Source of the DNA: Chrysomallon squamiferum
Taxonomy: Eukaryota; Mollusca; Gastropoda; Neomphalida; Peltospiridae
Direction: 5' to 3'
Assembly: GCA_012295275.1 (NCBI GenBank)
Contig: CM022670.1
Location: 26,439,244 to 26,503,243, forward strand
DNA: 64,000 bases
Of this stretch, positions 15,560 through 37,519 are shown piece after piece; the stretch's first letter is position 1; each line of letters opens with the position of its first letter. The notes below the pieces were generated by a model. It was not told the DNA's origin. It did not search any database and saw nothing but the letters and a program-made list of their open reading frames with translations. Both the position numbers and the translations under genes were made by a program.

Positions 15560-17190
15560 ATACAAGTCTGGTTGCCGAAGCTGAAGACCTCGTTAAAATG
15601 TACATCTACTTGTTTAAGGAATATTTAAAGATTGCTGCATTTATCACGTTTCGTGACTGTTTTATTTCTTTTTGTTGGACACTTTTGCAGTCTTCTAGAT
15701 GTGTTTTTAACAGCTCTATAAAACTGTTTTAACGTCTGAATTTATAGACAGTGAAATAAGTAAAGAGCGGTTAACACGTAAACAGGTATACTTCTGAAAT
15801 ATACAAATGGCAATAAGTCAACTGCGACAGTACCTTTATATAATAATAATAATAATTTACACAGCTACATATATATAAAAATACATACTCATATATATGT
15901 ACATATAAATACATGCATACATACATGCATATATACATGCAATCATACAATTATCCACACATAGACACATAAGCACATACATGTAGAACATTAATTAAAA
16001 AATGTCCAGCTCTTTCTGTAAAGTATGAACTGAGCATAAACAATTACAAAAAACATCAAAACAGTTTTAATACAGTACCAGTGACATATATTATTATATA
16101 GCATTTATTATTTCTTTCATTAAGTGAATGAATAATAATAAGAAGAAGAAGAAGAAGAAGTAATAAAGAAGATGAAGATATAGTAATAATAATGTTCTTT
16201 TTTTTATTTTTACTGGGTTCTTTTTTTTTTTTTTTTTTTTTAGTTGTTTGTTTGTTGTTATTTTCCTTGGTTTTTTGGTTGTTTTTTCTGTTAACCAGTA
16301 AACCTATATCCCATTAACTGTGAAATTTAAGTACTCGCGATTCCATTATCTCTTTACACACTCATATTGGTCACATTTATAATTCAGTGTTTCGAAACAT
16401 ATTTTATGAAGTAATTTTCAAATTCATCATTTATTTATTATTCTTATGTGTGTGTGATTATATATAGAGAGAGAGAGAGAGAGATAGATAGATAGATATA
16501 GATATAATGTTTGGTTTGTTTTTTTCCTTTTTTTATTTCTTTGTTTGCATATCTCCTGTTTGGCACTCTTTTTGCGTCAGAAACGTACAATGCATGAAGA
16601 ACAAAGTTACGTGACTCACGAATTACTAACTGCAGTAAACAATACCGCAACTAACAATCCGCTTAAATTTCAGTCGGTTAAATTTTAATGGCTTTTTTTT
16701 TGTGCGTGCATGTCCATGTGACAACATTGTAAATGAAAAGTCGTGTATGCCAAACAATAAAGGAAAATACATTTAGTATTATGAGCATTCATGTGACAAC
16801 ATCGTGAATACGACGTTATTTGTAAGTGCATATACATAAATATGTTATTACAGATGTATCACAAGGGGTACATTCATCATGCACAGCTTTACAGTGTATT
16901 AAGTATACGTACCTCTTAGACTTGTGTAGATGCGTAAAAATTAGTCTCCGGTTTCTTGATTTTTTTTCTTATTAAACCATGCACACAAAAATCAAGCATA
17001 CGTGCAAAGACACACGTATGTGTGTGTGTGGGGGTGTGTCTGTGTGTGTGTGTGTGTCTTTGTGTGCATGCATACATATATACTCGCATACAGACATGTG
17101 TATATATGTATTATTGTTGTTGTTGTTGTGAATTTGTGTGCTTAATGGATGTGAATGAAGAGGAACAAAACACTATTTAAAAATATGTAA
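15560..17190. other. Non-coding stretch with simple repeats
   Basis: No gene seen. It includes short AT/CA-rich runs near 15870-15970, an (AAG)n run at about 16139-16160, a T-run at 16221-16242, (AG)n/(ATAG)n at 16467-16505 and (GT)n runs at 17019-17060. Confidence 0.6.
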
Positions 17191-17196
17191 TTAAGA

Positions 17197-17202
17197 TTTA
17201 AT
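17197..17202 (-). terminator. Variant polyadenylation signal candidate
   Basis: ATTAAA on the minus strand lies 13 bases after the stop of the distal METTL24-like gene. That is close but usable; a more distant signal is possible. Confidence 0.25.
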
Positions 17203-17214
17203 TTGAACAAATAT

Positions 17215-25052
<7,838 letters not shown>

Positions 25053-25480
25053 TGTAACAGCAGGAATTAAGATCCGTTTTGTACGTTTTGATTTTATTTT
25101 TTGTTTGTTTGATATATTGATAACATTATCACTCAAAAATAATCAGTAAAAAAATAAATAATCACAGTAACAGAGTAAACACAACTGTTTAAAACTTTCA
25201 GCAACACACTAAAACGCCAGCCTGTTGAGAAAAGAAGAAAAACACAGTGTGTTCGGTCGCATGTCCATCTAGAAATGCAAAAAGAAATGACCTCGCACGC
25301 TTCAGTTAATATAACTGAACAAAGGCTTCACTATCTGACCTGATATTGCCGCAGGTATCTGATACTACAGACAGGTTGTTTCAGTTGAATATGTTATCTC
25401 TGCACGTGATTTGTCGACTGCAAATCGTCGAGAGAGCGGGGCTGACCTCTTTTGAAATAAATATTTTAAGTAAATAAATA
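25053..25480. other. 5' flank of the distal METTL24-like gene
   Basis: This is the likely 5' UTR and promoter. Upstream of the ATG (25052) on the minus strand the frame stays open to about 25136 without another ATG, so this is the first usable start. No TATA box, initiator or CpG-rich block is convincing. The GC-richer piece at about 25190-25440 might hold the promoter. Confidence 0.35.
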
Positions 25481-25883
25481 CAGTCGAACCTCGGATTACG
25501 AATTTAATTCGTAAACCAAACTGTACGTAAATCGAAGCGACGTCGTTTTGCAATTATTTCTTTCTTAACCTCTACTGTGACACGTTTATACTGTCCACCA
25601 GCATTACTGCTTTCACTTTTTGTTTTCTTGGGGCCATATTGGATAGGGTATAATAAAAGCAGCAACACTTTAAAACATGCGAGCGCAAAAAATATCGAGC
25701 GGCAACTGTGATTCGAAGACTAAAGGCCCTAATTCATGATATATATTGACGTCAGCATCTATTCTTATCTTTACTAGATGTTAGTAAAACCGACGTCAAA
25801 ATAAAGCCTGGGACATTATTCGTTAAATGCGAGACAAAAACTGGCTTGTAATCCGATTTGTTCGTGCTTGGAGGCGTTTTATT
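25481..25883. mobile_element. Non-autonomous DNA transposon (Tc1/mariner-like ends)
   Basis: After TA (25479-25480) the sequence starts CAGTCGAACCTCGGATTACG, the TIR style of mariner/Tigger MITEs. The reverse complement of about 25830-25883 (CGCCTCCAAGCACGAAC...) aligns to it over some 50 bases, with many differences including likely CpG decay. There is no coding capacity in the about 400-bp interior. The right boundary is approximate. Confidence 0.5.
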
Positions 25884-25889
25884 ATTATT

Positions 25890-25975
25890 ATTTTATTTTA
25901 TTTAATATTTTTATTTTTATTATTTTTTTTTTTTATTATTATTATTATAACTATATTTTTTTTTTTTTTTTTAGT
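25890..25975. repeat. ATT-rich and poly-T run
   Basis: Degenerate (ATT)n and T homopolymers just right of the transposon relict. Confidence 0.9.
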
Positions 25976-26633
25976 ACGATGCAAGCACAACCTACCGTCA
26001 GTTATTTTATTGTGACGTAACGAAAAAGACTGGTTGACGAAAAAGATCATGCGCAAAACAAGTTCCTTGCTCTCGTTAATGTATTCGTTAGTAAAAATAG
26101 TTTCATATGTTACACCTGTATAAATAGATGCACCAAGTATAATATAAAGAGCATTTGACAGTGTGCCAGAAAAAACCGATGAACTAAAAAGCGTCTGACT
26201 GGAGCCATAAAGCGGGTTGTTGATCGACATAGAATTATACACGGACCAATAGAATGGGAATTGACAGATATGACAGCGGTTGCTATTGTATATATACTGT
26301 GCTAAATAAGTTTAGCAGTTACGTACCAGATAGGAAATACAGACGACCTGACTGGATGTTGAATTTATTTGTAGACATTATTTCATTCTGAATGAAGCCA
26401 GCAGTATCACGTTGTCACGGTGTCAGTGTTGTTACTTTAACGTCAACTGATAAAACGGAGGGGTGCGTTTACCAAAATGGTGAGAAAAGCTGAGTAATGT
26501 GTGCATGCACCAGCGGCATTGACGACAGCATCTCATACTTCTAATGAGAGCATTAATCTCAAGAACAGAACTGCCTTCCATTCCCGGTTCAGAGCAATTT
26601 ATAGGTCATGGACATTAAGGATATGAGGATAAA

Positions 26634-26664
<31 letters not shown>

Positions 26665-26984
26665 TAAAAATAAAAGATGAAAAATAAATAGCATTCGAAC
26701 TAAAATTATTTTAAGAAGATTGTGAAAGCAATAAAATGATGTCATATTGACGATGATGAGTGGAAAAATAACGGAATAATGGCATTATTGTGTTCCAAAA
26801 ATCCCTGGAATTCTGGCCTGTTGTTTCAAGCTTTATTGAATGTTCATCGAACTTCAATTAAATGTTCATATCTCTCAATACAGTTCTATGAAATTTCCAG
26901 AAATTGCTTGAGATTAAAAGTCTAGATTACCTAAATCTATAACTAAGAAAAAATATAAAAATATAATCATTATGATTTAATGGA

Positions 26985-27495
26985 TTCGTCCGGTTCGATT
27001 CAAAGGAGCGACATGTCACAAGAGTGGCATAACAAAGGAGTGAAACCTCAGATATAAATTTCAAAGGAGCGACAACCATCCAACCATCCCCAACTTAACA
27101 AAGATGAAGAGAGAACAAATCCAGAGGGAAGAGAGGCTTGCAGCTGTTGTCAGCAGACATGGAACTGTCCCCTTTCGTCGAATACCTTCGTGGAATTGGG
27201 CACAATCTGCATTTCAGTTCAAGAAATGTAAACGACTGTGAGGTGGAAGATAATTTCAGTGATGAAGAACAAGAATTGTAAACAAGTTTAAAATACATTA
27301 ACCGTTCAATGGTTCTAGTTTTTGAAATAAAATCTTAATAATTTTAATTAAAAAAATTATAATTTGTTTTTTGGGGTGGGGGGGTTTGGAATAAAATTTT
27401 AATTATACTTTGTCACTCCAGTAAAATGTGAGTCCTTTAATACGGTATTTATGTCACTCCTATGAAATGTCACTCCTTCGATACAGACCCGATTC
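26985..27495. mobile_element. Unclassified MITE with multiple subterminal GGAGTGACA repeats
   Basis: The left end has AAAGGAGCGACATGTCAC, then AAGAGTGGCAT, AAAGGAGTGAAAC and AAAGGAGCGACAAC (27002-27075). The right end, reverse-complemented, has CGAAGGAGTGACAT, ATAGGAGTGACAT, AAGGACTCACAT and CTGGAGTGACA (27488 down to about 27412). Four spaced motif copies at each end in opposite orientation are what transposase-binding subterminal repeats look like. The approximately 510-bp interior has no recognisable coding region. I do not recognise the superfamily. Confidence 0.55.
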
Positions 27496-27882
27496 GTCAC
27501 ATCCAGAAAAAATAATCATCAAAGAAACACAAGTTGAAGGTATACAATATGTGCTTGATTCACATTTGGGCTAAGCAGGTTGCAACTCAAGGTTTTATAA
27601 TTAAGGAGAACCTTTGAAATTAAAAAAAAAAAAAAAAAATCAAAATTCATCATTAATTGTATTTCATTTGTAAATGGTAAGCTAGAAAGAAACTTTTCTG
27701 TGTGAAAAAGTGATTTAATACACTTGTATTACGCAGTCATTTATATATAACGGGGCCCTCTCCATTAAACATCACAAAATTTACTTTTTAGTGATGATTT
27801 AGGGATTGGCAAATACCTTAGTACCTTGTCACCTGGGTTAAATTATCTTATTTTAGCTTTCCTATCAAACTGTTTTTTTTAT

Positions 27883-28243
27883 TTAGTTTGAGCTTTCGCT
27901 AAATGTTTTTGGCCTCAGTCGCCTGCCATAATCTATCTTTTTTCTCTCTCTGATTTTCATCTGACATGATTTATTTACGGTTTTATTCATAAACACATCA
28001 TTATGCGCATAAAAACATTCACTCTCATTTAAAAGGTATTTTTTATCCACTATTTTTACCAGCCCTTTCAAAGGTGGATCCTCTAACAGCACTGATTCTG
28101 CTATACTCGGAATTACACCTATGTCATTACTCCCCCCATTCTCGTTATCTACAGAATCTCCAAATGAAGCAGCCTCTGTTAAAATGTCTCTGTTTTGCTC
28201 TATCTTGTTTGAAATATTTGCCAATTCTTGGCTGTTATAATAA
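27883..28243 (-). CDS. Possible terminal exon of an unknown gene
   Basis: A minus-strand frame opens right after a T-rich acceptor (TTTTATTATAACAG, exon start at 28243) and runs about 119 codons to a stop at 27883. An AATAAA lies roughly 20 bases beyond the stop. The sequence is acidic in the first two thirds (SFGDSVDNENGG, LLEDPPLKGLVKIVDKKYL), has one ECFYAHNDVF segment, and ends with a basic RERKKIDYGRRLRPK. Residue use is balanced, unlike the low-complexity frames nearby. I do not recognise a family and found no convincing upstream exon. It could be part of a decayed element. Confidence 0.3.
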
Positions 28244-30349
28244 AAGTGACACTAGGATTGTTCAATATATCCTGATCCATAATTATTTCTCAGTTTTGAT
28301 TTTATTTTTTCTATTTATTTATTTATATATTTTGGGGGTTTTTTTTATATTTATTTTATTTTTTATTATTTTGTTTTTATTTATTTTTTATTTTTTATTT
28401 TTTTGTGTATTGTGTTTTTTCAAGTGGATATAAATATAAATTAGCTGTTATTAAATTGAGAAAATACTCAGTACATCTAAAGAAATGATTCCATAAGAAT
28501 TTTAGAAAACGAGCCCCCAATATAATCATTGAGAAAAATCCTGGACGAGAGGATATATGTCACAGGCTCACACCTTTAAACATCTTCGATGTTTTATTAA
28601 GGCTCAGCCTAGGCTAACAAGGTGCTTTAATGGCCACTTAAAAAGAAATATAAAGCCTAAATCGACAGCAATCTATATCAGTCAATAATTATAGCTAGCT
28701 ACTAGAGAAATAAAGTTAATTATTTAACCACAATGTACAAGTCACTTCATAATAATACATTATACAACTGATAAAACATACATTTAAATAATCTTGGTAA
28801 ATGATATGAGTAAGGTGATACGGAGAATCACATCAAAGTAAGAATCTGCACGGAGAACAGATTAAAACATTAAAATTTTAGGTACAATAAATATTGTCGA
28901 CACATTATACCCTATCAAAATAAGAATAGACAATGATTTACCTTACTCGTCCGTAAAGACAATGTCATTCAAAAACACTGATTACTCGCCTGAATGAGCT
29001 TTCGTGTTGGCCTTTTTCCTTCTTCGATTAATTACCAAGTGTTAAAACATCGCCATGGAGTTTAAAAATTGGCGGCAAAAATCAAAAGTGCGGACGTGAT
29101 TAAAATAAAAATTAATTATGCAGTTTGAATTCCATGACATTAAAATAAACAGGCGGATGTCGCAGAAAGATAAATTTGTTACGCAATCTGAATTCAGTGA
29201 CAGTCTATAATCCAGATTTCTAGGTAATGGACGTAATTGTGAGAAATATTAATTCAGCCAAGAATCATTATATAATGTAAAATCTAAAAAAAAAAAATAT
29301 ATATATATATAATAATAAAATAAAGATAGTAAATTACTTTAAATAAAATGTACATATATATTTTAAATATAATGTGATTGTACCAGCAACAGATGATAAA
29401 TAAAAAATAAAATATATACATTTTCAGTTATTGTTTCAGAAATAAACAGCGACCAGATACGTTTCTACCTGTATATATTGTTTATACAGTTCATTAGACA
29501 ATTGTCTGCCAATTTCATTATTTTTGTTAATTTGTTTTATTAACTAGTCAGATGAGGGGTATGGAATAAACTTGTTTTGGTTTTGGTTTAATTTGATACC
29601 TTAATTAAAGTATTTATTTATTATCCAGTACAGTATAACGTATTAAATGTCTGAGTTGCATCCACATACAGATAATACACACAATACCTCTATAAAGAAA
29701 ATAGCTAAACCGTGAACTGAAAATCAGCGACGAAAAGAAAAACTGGGCAAAGCAATGCACTGGGACCATTACATATACAACATGAGAAAAAAGTAATCGA
29801 TAGGCCCCTGGCCACCAGGTAACCGCCCAGTCTGCCCATACCTTTACACAGCACTGGAACTGGATATGCTTCACACTGAGTGTCAGTCAGGGATCAAATA
29901 ACATCAAGTGACTTAAAGGTTTTATACTGGGTTACCGTCAGAAGTTCAGCCTGTGTTGCTGTTTCCTCCTTGCAGTTGCCACCATTTGTGTGATGTGCCT
30001 TATCATGAGGTTAAAGTTAAATCTGTAGGATCACGTTTTGGCATATCAGTTTGTAAAACTGCAATATTATTTGTAATACTTTGCACACGATTCCACATGC
30101 AGACGAAAGAACCACCATATATGTTTTATGCATCACGTTCGTATATATCAGTTTTTGTCTGTTACCAGAATACATTATTAATGGTATCGTTCTTAGTGAT
30201 TTTTCCATTCAGTTTAGCTCGAATGGTTTATTTAAATTTTATATATAACAGATAAAAGCAACGCAAGGTCTTTCGTGTCTTGGTCGACTTTTCGCACTTA
30301 GCAGATTTATAAATGATAATTTCTTTAAGAAAATAAAAAATAAAGGAAG

Positions 30350-30351
<2 letters not shown>

Positions 30352-30420
<69 letters not shown>
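30352..30420. repeat. (AT)n microsatellite
   Basis: About 34 uninterrupted AT units; cruciform-prone. Confidence 0.97.
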
Positions 30421-30425
<5 letters not shown>

Positions 30426-31569
30426 AAGGGAGACTATTACATTTAGCTAACTTATTTAACATGGGTTATTCCCCGTATAAAGAACAGATGCACTGAAATA
30501 GGTAGAAACATGCAAATAGACAAACAGTCCGACAGGTAGAATGATGGCTACTTAGGAAGACATGTAGATAGAAAGATAAGAATACAGACCGACAAATATA
30601 GCAATAAGGCATGATAGGTTTAATAAATAATGGTCATATAATGGTCCGTGTCATCGTATCCCAATCCAGCGACTGCTCGATAAATGTGATATCAAAGACA
30701 AACACATCTACACTTTTGTAAGGTACATATAAATTATCACTGACTACTGACCTTTGTTTGACGGTTTCTTTTCCTGTATAATCGTTATACAAAAGAAAAG
30801 TACATGTAACCCATATAATTTTCAATATTAAAACATGCACTGAATCTTAACTGGTATAATAAAGCTTTTGATTTGCTAGTGCAGACTGATATTCCTTGCT
30901 GCTACGTGGGAAAGTGACGGATGTTACAAACCTGTGACCACTTCTCTACGCCAGATAATCGTACATATAACAGACTGTATGCGTTGTTATGTAAAACATT
31001 TCTTCTCTGGGGAAATGTTTTCGGTTTCTGACACTGGGACACATGCATATGCTTCAAGCCTTCAGATACAACAGAAATTCCAGTAATTAAGGATTATCTT
31101 GCAATGATGCAGAGATTTACAGTCTGTTTGAACCATAGGTTTTGGCAAGGCAAAACTGAACTTTTGATAACGTGGATAATTATTACCCAAGTTTCACTGC
31201 GGTTTATACGACCTGAGTCTTGACCTGCCCCTCCTTGGCTGAGTACGAAACCGATAGAGATCTTGCAGAGAGGGGAGTCGTCTCCCTTGAATAAACAAAT
31301 GCCAAGACGATAATAACTGGCAAGCGTAAGACGAAAATGGTTTTAAACGATAAAAATAATCATTAATGTACTGAGTAAAGGTGTAATGTGTGAATAAGTG
31401 TGTATTATTTTATACACGTGTGGGTGTGTGGTGTGTGTGGGTGGGTGTGTGTATCTATATATACATATGTATGTAAGTCATGTAGGTAGGCAGGGTACAA
31501 ATTAATTTGATGAGAGTGAAATATTCATTTGTAATAATAGCAATAACAATAACAGAAGTATTAGCTGTT

Positions 31570-31601
31570 GTAATAATAATAGTAGTTGTAGTAGTAGTAG
31601 T

Positions 31602-31639
<38 letters not shown>

Positions 31640-31690
31640 TAGTAGTAGTAGCAGTGGTGGTGGTGATGGTGGTGGTGGTAGAAATAATAG
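31570..31690. repeat. (GTA/GCA/GGT)n trinucleotide array
   Basis: A mixed trinucleotide tract moving from GTA to GCA to GTA to GGT units. It produces poly-Val/Ala and poly-Thr frames that are not genes. Confidence 0.95.
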
Positions 31691-34600
31691 TAGAAGCTTT
31701 GTATTTATGTTTTATCTTACACTGTTGAGAATCGAAGCAGCTGTCCTTAACGCATGACACAGTATGACATCTCTCTGCGTTTTGAGGCGACATAAAATTT
31801 GCCTGTTAACCTATCTTCTTCTTCTTCTTCTTCTTCTTAGCTGTTTATTTGTTCTAACTTACGACAGCATGCGGTACATAAATACTGATAACTGTTTCTT
31901 TGTACGTTTCGGATATTTCGAGCGAAAATATTTCACACTCAGAGATTAGGAATATGGGTGTGTGCGTGCTTCAGTTTTGCAAAGTTTATCAAGCTCTCAT
32001 GGTAGAGTATACAGGCCTAATATTTATTACAGAAAGATCAAACAGAAAGAATGACATTTTTCAAGTATATCTGATAAAAAGGCTTTGAAGATTTCTGTGT
32101 GTGTATTACTCAATGTTTATGCATCTGGATGTATATGTTTTTGAATATATACATATTTAAAGATTACATGATTTTTGGAACTGGTTACACTTGTCTTTAG
32201 TGTAATACGGGATTTTGGGTATGAAATTAATCATTCCAGTTGTATCCTGATTTGTATATGCATTATATAATTTATCATATATTAATATGAATATTTATAT
32301 TACTGTAATAGACACAAGTAAATATATTTTTTTTGTATGTATTAATTTTATATGATTTGTAAGTGTATTAATATAAATATATTATGTTTAATAAACATTA
32401 TCTATATATATATATGCAAACACGCACGTACGCACAATTACACACAAATCAACGTTTATGCATTAATCTATTGACTGATTTCGGGTATTTGTATATTTTT
32501 TATCTTTTATTTTAGATGGATTTTTCCGTACAATGGTTACTTTGATGTTGACTCACCAGTCAATAAGAGTAAAATACAGATTTGTCACGACACAAGTAAA
32601 CATCATCATCACAGAAAAACTGTATTTTTCAACTTCTGATTAATAAAGACATCGAAAAAATACAATTATTCGTTCCTTCGTTATTTTAAGTAAATTACAA
32701 TTTAGTAGATTTCCGGGTTAATAGGTGAATATTATCGGGAAGGGGGTTGTTGTTTGTTGTTTTGGAGGGGAACTTTTGCTGTTTCGGAGTTGTTGTTTTT
32801 TTTAATTTATTTTTTATTGATTATGTGGAGGTGCTAAATAAATAATTTTGAAAAAGCTAACTGCCTTCTTGTTTCAAGATTACCACCCTAATTAGCATCA
32901 AGTTTGATAGAATTGTTTTGATAGTTGTATGCTTAGAAATCTGTTATCAGTGCCGGGTCTGCACACTTTATACAAAGATAGGTGTCCATGAAGGTGAGGG
33001 CTATGGAAACCTGATTGTTGAGACAGCGTACAGCTGGTTAATTAAAATCTTTTATTAGACAGTTTGTGTGAGACGAGGCGCAGATTCTGACAAATGGGTT
33101 TAATCAAGACAGTGTCTACAGCAGAACATTTGTTTAGAAACATTCTGCTAAATAATTAAGTGTAAGATTTTAACTCGCTGCAACTGATATCTAAACTGAA
33201 AACTTCCGTGTGAGGCTGATATCATGAGCAGTATTTTGTTTATGTAGTCGAAGATTTAAACTTTACTTAAGGGGAAAAAAAAAGATCATTTCATATCCTT
33301 AGATTTTGTATTTTTTATTTCTATTACTACTTTCACTGCAGTTACAACTACTATCACTATTACTACTACTATTATTGCTATTGTTGTTATGAAAGTGTTT
33401 TATATAGACATACCTCAACAAACACACATACACACAGATACACACACACACACACACACACACACGCGCCAACATGGCAAGTGTAATATGTGTTTCGACA
33501 TTATTACTGAAAATGTTTCTCTTCATTTCTTCAAACAAAAACAACAGCAAATTAACAGATACAAAAACAATAAATGCTTTAAATCTCATTCCGGTTTTCT
33601 TTCTCATCTAAATGGTTTAATTTATTTGTCGTGCAAAGTAGAAAGCTAAATAATTATTCTCATTCCTTGTCACGTCCGATTCTAACTACATAACGAAATC
33701 AAACTGCCGTGCTTGAATCGCCCCTAATTCCCACAATTACTGTAAGAAGCGAGTAACGAACCTCGCGCTCACATAACATCGTCTCGGTCATAGACACTCT
33801 TTGAAAATAAGGACGTCGTTAGTGTTAAATCTCAGTAAAAAGCGGTTGTCTAGCCATCAAGTTGAGAACGTAGTGCTGCAAGACTTGGCTTAATAAACCT
33901 CTGACGAGATTATATTCAGCTTTTTCCATTTCAGTCGACACCTTTCATTCGGAAAGTGTTTTTAATGGGGAGACGAGTGCAGAGAAAAGCTCACACCTTC
34001 CTGTGTTAATTTCCGATACAGGCCGAGACGTTTCTCTCACTGACGTGGTTGACGTCGCTGTCTTTATTGTTGTTGAGTTGATTTTCGTTCTAGTCACTGC
34101 TTCGTTATTTCCGATGTACACAAAAGATATGTTTTCTAATTAAGAGATTAATTTTATTTTCGGTAGTATGTAGTGAAACAGCATCGAGTCAGTCAAATAT
34201 ATACAAACATTTTGCAGAAACTGTACTGAAGTCTGTTATGATAATGCAGTATTTGTATGACTAGAATAAATAAATAAATTTATGTGTGTTAATGGAGATA
34301 AATATGAAGTCGATGGGTCAAAAGAAAAACAAATACTCTAATAAAAATACGCGATTCCACATGAAGTTATAAAAACAAACGATTTTTCTGATGACAAGTG
34401 CATTCTCAAAATTATACGTTATATGGACAAATTAAACTCCAAAATACAGGGGGGGGGTTCTACTTTTTCTTCTTTTTTTTCTTTATATGTATTTCTTTGT
34501 CTTTTTAATTAAATATTTACTTATTACTTTATTTTTTTTTATTTTTTTATCTTTCTGTATTATTTTTTATTTATTACTATTATTTTTTTTTATTAACATT

Positions 34601-35211
34601 TTACAGACAATCATTCTTAAAACCGGAAGTTCTTTTGAAGCTAATGCACGTTTAATTTCCACCCATGTATTGAAAACACCCAAGAATGGTTTTAACCTAC
34701 AAACAAACGTGAAACGCCTGTTAGTTTTGTTAATGTTTTTATAGTTTAGTGTCACGACTTAAACAGGCAATGTTTAACAGTTAAGATGCATTGTTTGAAA
34801 GGAAACGGCATTAAGATTTCGAGTCAAATATCAGACGGTCTGTTCCGATAACATCGCGCACCATTACAGAGTAAAATCACTTATCAGAGCCAGCTGTGTT
34901 TGACTTCCCGCAGCAAGCATGCGCAGAGCGAACCCGAGACGTTCCAGTGAATAGACGCTGAATGTTGATATGTCGTGTAAACAGGCGGTTTCTTCAATAT
35001 GGCCGTAAGATTAAGCGCCTAACGTGAGTTTTAATGCGCGAAGTGTGTTATGAATATTTCTCTGCACACAATAAGATAATAGCAGAAACATTCTGAGCGT
35101 ATCCGACATAATCCCGGGCGTCTGTCTTATAACTGATACATTGGAATTTTTTTTTTTTTTTTTTGTTTTATTTTTTTTAAAGTTCGGGGTCTGATGATGA
35201 TGATAATAATA

Positions 35212-35259
<48 letters not shown>

Positions 35260-35555
35260 GTATCAGTATCAGTATAAACATCATCGTCATTATAACTGCT
35301 GAATAAATCCCTACTTTAATCCTCTATTACATTCTGAATTATTATTTTCTTCTACTTTAATACCTATTTGTAACTTTTCTTACTTTTTTTTTTTTTTTTT
35401 TTTTTTTTGGCTGCTGTAAAAGTGTATATAATATTAAAGGTTTCAATAATTATAAATAAAGTATTCGACTCAGAAATGGTTTGCAGATTTGTTGATAGTT
35501 TTGACGGGAACTTTTAAATTATTTTTTCTTTCTTTCTTTTATTTTTTTATTTATT

Positions 35556-35615
<60 letters not shown>

Positions 35616-36566
35616 TTTGTTTTTTGTTTTTTTATTATTATTATTATAGACGTTTCTTTTGGTTTGTTTGAATTTTCTTCTTTTTTATCCATCTTCCACT
35701 TATTATATTATGTTTTTAACCGATAACTCGGTTTTTTTTATGGTTACTTTTTTACTTATTTATTTTTTTTTTTTTTTTCTTTAATTTATTGATGTTAACA
35801 CTCTTCTTGTCATAATAATATAAAAAAAAAATTAGTTTTCGTTTCCTTTTCGTTTTCCTTCAGAAAAACTACACTTTCCAAAAAAAAAAAAAAAAAAAAT
35901 GTTTTCTTCTTACAGTCGCCATCAATTTCCTGTAACCATCGTCTACACCTTTCCTCTTCAGCATCTCCATCACCTGCCGCCATCAAGATTACGAGCCAAA
36001 GTAGACGATTAAGCATATCTTTATTATTATCCTTCTCTCTCCTGGTGCTCGTCCTATCGAGATTCGTGTTCCATGAATCAAGTGATAACTGCCATTTTCC
36101 AAAAGTAGAAACTCGTATCGAATTTGTCAGAAATTTATCACGCTGTATACTTCAGTCACGTGAACAATTGCTACTTATCACGTGCAGATTGCCTACTTCT
36201 TCACACTCGAACTCACTCACAAATGATAATTTATATATTTTTTTTTAAAAATAACAAAAATAAATAAATAAGTTCTAATATCTGCTTTATCGTATGTTTA
36301 TTTATATTTATCATTACAGCGGTGAACATCGTGTATAATAATTTAACATATTGTGTGATCTGTGCCTCTTTATGATGTTCTGCTTTATTGAAGAGAAAGA
36401 TAATTATACTCATTTTAGTACTCAGGTTCAGTGGTAAGTGATAAAATGCGGACCTAGATTAATTTACGAAATAATTATTCGGTTTAGCATGTGCATTCGC
36501 ATCTGTACCGAACTTTCTTATTTTTTTCTCTTTTTTTTGAACTGAAACTATGTATATGTGTGTGTA

Positions 36567-36675
<109 letters not shown>

Positions 36676-37443
36676 TGGTTTTATTTTATTTTATTTATTT
36701 ATTTATTTGTTGTTGTTTGTTTTGTTTTGTGGGTTTTTTTGTTCGTATGAACTGCGAATAATGAATCTATGTTAGGAAATGTGTTTCAGAATACGGGAGC
36801 GTGTATGTGATTTGTGAAAACTCGCCACTGTTTCATTTTAAAAACGTTTTATTCAGGAACAATGTTACCTGATCGCACGTTTACACGTTCATAGATCAAA
36901 CACTGTTATCCGTGACCAGATCCTGTGTCCTCTAAAACGTAATCGTAGACTAATTTATCTGGCTGCACTTGCAGGCTTGAAAAATTACACCCAGCCATTT
37001 ATACTCAGGTGCAGGGGATTTACTGAGTCCCCTCAATATACTAATTATTTATTTTTAAACCATACTTGAAACAGAGTATATGTAAATAAAAGCTTAGCCC
37101 AGGTCTTGATTCCTAGTTAATAGAATTTTAATGGTGTGGACAGCGGGTCTGGAAGGAGGAATTAACAGAAAGGTTCTGAAACGAGTGATTTTGTTTAATC
37201 GTATTACGTAGTCGTGGATTACTGACAATAAGTGCATAAAAATGTTACCGCGGTTGAGTGTGGACTAACGACTTAAAGACTGAACGGTCTAAACAAAACT
37301 AATGTATCGACATCTCAGAATAATGTTTGGTTTTCATCACTTACTTCAGACGGCTGACATTTAAACAGTATGCATAATGATGAGATAATTTACACTTGAA
37401 CTGTTATGTCACAGATTAACCTGTTGGATGGACAGACTATGTA

Positions 37444-37448
<5 letters not shown>

Positions 37449-37518
<70 letters not shown>
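37449..37518. repeat. (AG)n microsatellite
   Basis: About 34 AG units with a single A slip at 37484, followed by a short (AAT)n run. Confidence 0.97.

Positions 37519-37519
<1 letters not shown>

Noticed and set aside
29614-29874. Minus-strand tryptophan/valine-rich 86-residue frame
   Set aside because: No motif, no splice signals in frame, and no relation to neighbouring genes.
30634-30840. Minus-strand frame with a hydrophobic N-terminus that might be a first exon joined to 27883-28243
   Set aside because: It starts with GTG and has no in-frame ATG after the upstream stop, so it cannot supply a start codon despite a compatible donor phase.
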